A DNA stretch of 6,653 nucleotides from an uncultured Prevotellaceae bacterium (GTDB lineage: Bacteria; Bacteroidota; Bacteroidia; Bacteroidales; Bacteroidaceae): positions 1 through 6,653 of the forward strand of contig CAMOSA010000134.1 in the NCBI GenBank assembly GCA_946624335.1, written 5' to 3'. A model generated the notes under the pieces. It ran no database searches. It was not told the origin of the DNA and saw only the letters and a program-made list of their open reading frames with translations. Shown piece after piece: positions 5,038-6,653 of the stretch. A program made the translations under genes and the position numbers. The first letter of the stretch is position 1. Each line of letters opens with the position of its first letter.

Positions 5038-6526
5038 ACTTCACAGCCTCGCCCTTGCCATCCTCTGTCAGGTAGAACAGCGGCGAAGGATTGGTCTGCT
5101 CCTGCTCATAGTAGTGCAGCCCGCTATCATTCGTCCTCGGATGCCATTCACTGAGCAAGTTGATCATCTCGGCAGCAGCCCAGAGGACAGGCCCATAGCC
5201 ATGAGCCGCTGCGGCGCTGACAGGCCGATAGTAATAGAATGCAGGGTCAAAGGCCATGCCCGTGCCGACGCAGGTCCCGTCCACCTTGCCTTCCTCTGTG
5301 ATCTTCGTGGAGATGGCGTGCCATGCCAGCTGCGCCACACCACCGTACGTGATGCCCTCGATCCAGTCCTTGCGGATGGCATGGGCGATTGCGTAGCAAT
5401 AGATTGCCGTGGCGCTCGTCTCGAGGTAGCTGTCGTTACGGTCGAGCAACTGATGCCAGAAGCCTTCGCTCGACTGCAAGGCACAAAGCCCTGCGATATG
5501 TTCACGCAGCTGGTTGAGGATGAACCCGCGGTCGCGATGCGGTTCCGGCAGGATATCGAGCAGCTCGACAGTAGTCAGCAAGGCCCAGCCGTTGGCACGA
5601 GCCCAGTGGTACGTCGGCTGTTGCTCCAAGCCCTCCACATAGCCGTGGCGGTAAATCTTCTTCTCCGGCACCCACATACGCTTCACGAAGTTCTTATACA
5701 TCGTCGCGGCCTCGTCGAAATACTTCGGATCCTTGAAATAGATGCCCGCGTAGGCTATCGTCGGGATACCCATATACATATCATCCAGCCACACGGTATT
5801 ATGCTGCGGACGATGGCGGGCAAACATACCGTCCGGCAGACGGTACTGACCATGCTCCACGAACTGGAAGTAGTTGTTGATGAGCGTGTCAGGCGTCACA
5901 TCGAGTTCCAGCACATCACCCTCGAAGGAAGAGGAATCTTCCCCTACATCCTGATGACGCTTCATCCATTTCATCAAAGCCGTGCACATCGTGCCGCAAT
6001 CGTCCAGAGCACGCGGGTGGATGACCTGCTCCATCTGGGCATCCTCTACGCTCTCCTTGGCAGCGTCGCGCTCCTTGAACAAGGGATAAGCGCTTGTCAG
6101 CAGCGAAAGACACTGATCCACGTAACCCTCATAGCGCGTGTCGCCCGTGGCATCGGCAGCAGCCAGCAACGCCTGATACGTGATGCCCCACTCGTAGGAG
6201 CCGAGACGAAAAGCGCCGCGCTGCAGCGTCAAGCCCTCCTCCAGCGGAGAGAGACGCTTCAGGTCCGTAACCTCCTTGCCATCCTTATCGACCAAATGGT
6301 CGCTAGGACGCTCTGAGTCGATGTAGGCAAACACACGTTCCAGGTCAGCTTTCACCTCATCAGCTGTCAGCTCACCGTAAGGAACCTTGTAGTCGGGCTT
6401 CAAGAGATGAAGCGGCGTATTCGAGTCATTGACTTCCTCGGCCTGCTGAGGCGTTTGCGTACAGGCTACCACGAATGTGGTCATTGCCACAAAGGCTGAA
6501 GAATAAGCAAAAAAATGTGTTCTCAT
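5036..6526 (-). CDS. GH105 unsaturated rhamnogalacturonyl/glucuronyl hydrolase, lipoprotein
   Basis: GH105 enzymes (YteR/YesR-like) hydrolyse the unsaturated uronic acid left at the non-reducing end of oligosaccharides by polysaccharide lyases, typically from rhamnogalacturonan or other uronate polymers. The protein has 496 residues from the ATG at 6526. It opens with MRTHFF, a hydrophobic core and the lipobox VVAC with Cys22, so membrane anchoring is expected; QAEE (28-31) follows. An (alpha/alpha)6-barrel is implied by family motifs: LDDCGTM (about 174-180), WLDDMYMGIP (246-255, likely carrying the catalytic acid), WARANGWA (308-315), GFWHQLLD (355-362), YLETSAT (367-373), CVGTG (419-423) and HGYGP (442-446). 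The frame extends to a TTG at 6562, but that codon lies upstream of the -7 box, so it is rejected. No SusC/D or lyase neighbour is present; the gene sits alone between a 5S rRNA and dnaG. Exact substrate is not decidable from this. Confidence 0.9.
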   Translation of the reverse strand: MRTHFFAYSSAFVAMTTFVVACTQTPQQAEEVNDSNTPLHLLKPDYKVPYGELTADEVKADLERVFAYIDSERPSDHLVDKDGKEVTDLKRLSPLEEGLTLQRGAFRLGSYEWGITYQALLAAADATGDTRYEGYVDQCLSLLTSAYPLFKERDAAKESVEDAQMEQVIHPRALDDCGTMCTALMKWMKRHQDVGEDSSSFEGDVLELDVTPDTLINNYFQFVEHGQYRLPDGMFARHRPQHNTVWLDDMYMGIPTIAYAGIYFKDPKYFDEAATMYKNFVKRMWVPEKKIYRHGYVEGLEQQPTYHWARANGWALLTTVELLDILPEPHRDRGFILNQLREHIAGLCALQSSEGFWHQLLDRNDSYLETSATAIYCYAIAHAIRKDWIEGITYGGVAQLAWHAISTKITEEGKVDGTCVGTGMAFDPAFYYYRPVSAAAAHGYGPVLWAAAEMINLLSEWHPRTNDSGLHYYEQEQTNPSPLFYLTEDGKGEAVK

Positions 6527-6551
6527 AAGACGTAAATATTGATTACGGGCA

Positions 6552-6559
6552 CAAAGATA
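6552..6559 (-). promoter_or_regulatory. -7 promoter box of the GH105 gene
   Basis: TATCTTTG on the minus strand is a perfect TAnnTTTG match, 25 nt before the ATG at 6526, giving a leader of about 20 nt. No TTTG is found 18-21 nt upstream; that region falls in the rRNA terminator hairpin, so the -33 element is weak or absent. Confidence 0.65.
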
Positions 6560-6563
6560 CAAG

Positions 6564-6597
6564 AAATCCCCGACATTCTCTCGAATATCGGGGATTT
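6564..6597 (-). terminator. Intrinsic terminator of the rRNA operon after 5S
   Basis: AAATCCCCGA (6597-6588 on the minus strand) pairs with TCGGGGATTT (6573-6564). The stem continues through one U-G wobble and ATTC/GAAT to a GAGA loop (6582-6579), giving about 15 paired positions. The wobble becomes a C-A mismatch on the plus strand, so the hairpin is best formed in minus-strand RNA, downstream of the 5S. The 3' tail is short (ATTTCTTG), not a long uridine run. Confidence 0.85.
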
Positions 6598-6610
6598 TCT
6601 TCTGAAAAAG

Positions 6611-6653
6611 TGGCGGCTACCTACTCTCCCACGGGTGTGCAGTACCATCGGCG
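6611..6653 (-). rRNA. rrf: 5S ribosomal RNA, 3' end only
   Basis: The minus strand reads CGCCGATGGTACTGC, then CCCGTGGGAGAGTAGGT, then GCCGCCA, which is the conserved 3' third of bacterial 5S rRNA. The rest of the gene lies beyond the window. The exact 3' end is uncertain by a few bases (about 6609-6612). An rRNA operon therefore probably ends here, pointing towards the GH105 gene. Confidence 0.93.

Noticed and set aside
4651..5154. Short proline/arginine-rich open frames across the repeat array on both strands
   Set aside because: They arise from the scarcity of stop codons in the repeat unit. Several overlapping frames are open at once, which indicates composition rather than coding.
5114..6316. 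400-codon open frame on the plus strand opposite the GH105 gene
   Set aside because: The minus strand carries clear GH105 motifs throughout. The plus-strand translation shows no domain-like pattern.

Overview
The window reads as a chromosomal segment of a fairly GC-rich member of the Bacteroidales (Bacteroidota), perhaps close to the Prevotellaceae. Three things support this. Promoters match the Bacteroidetes form (TTTG or TTG, about 19-20 nt, then TAnnTTTG). One protein is a PUL-type GH105 lipoprotein. The predicted proteins look Bacteroidales-like. The genus is an inference from general resemblance only.

Layout from right to left, with most genes on the minus strand: the 3' end of a 5S rRNA (6611-6653), its intrinsic terminator (6564-6597), a promoter almost touching that terminator, a GH105 unsaturated glycuronyl hydrolase lipoprotein (5036-6526), a flush array of eight 34-37 bp GC-rich tandem repeats (4759-5037), DNA primase dnaG (2631-4745), and a repeat-bearing convergent intergenic stretch (2506-2630). 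Next comes the only plus-strand gene, a small unrecognised, probably exported protein (2116-2505). A divergent promoter region (1876-2115) follows, then a carboxynorspermidine synthase / saccharopine dehydrogenase-family enzyme (637-1875), and finally the first 188 codons of recA (1-565), which runs off the window.

The dehydrogenase and recA share strand with a 71 bp gap lacking a clear promoter, so they probably form one transcript. The GH105 gene and dnaG may also share a transcript that crosses the tandem array, because no Bacteroidetes-type promoter is visible between them. Three starts were chosen as the shorter option. The GH105 and small-protein reading frames extend upstream through their own -7 promoter boxes. 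The dnaG frame extends 87 codons through the tandem array only because the array has almost no stop codons on that strand.

Most of the window is ordinary housekeeping sequence. The least explained element is the tandem array filling the whole GH105-dnaG gap. I see no CRISPR array, IS element, phage gene or defence system.
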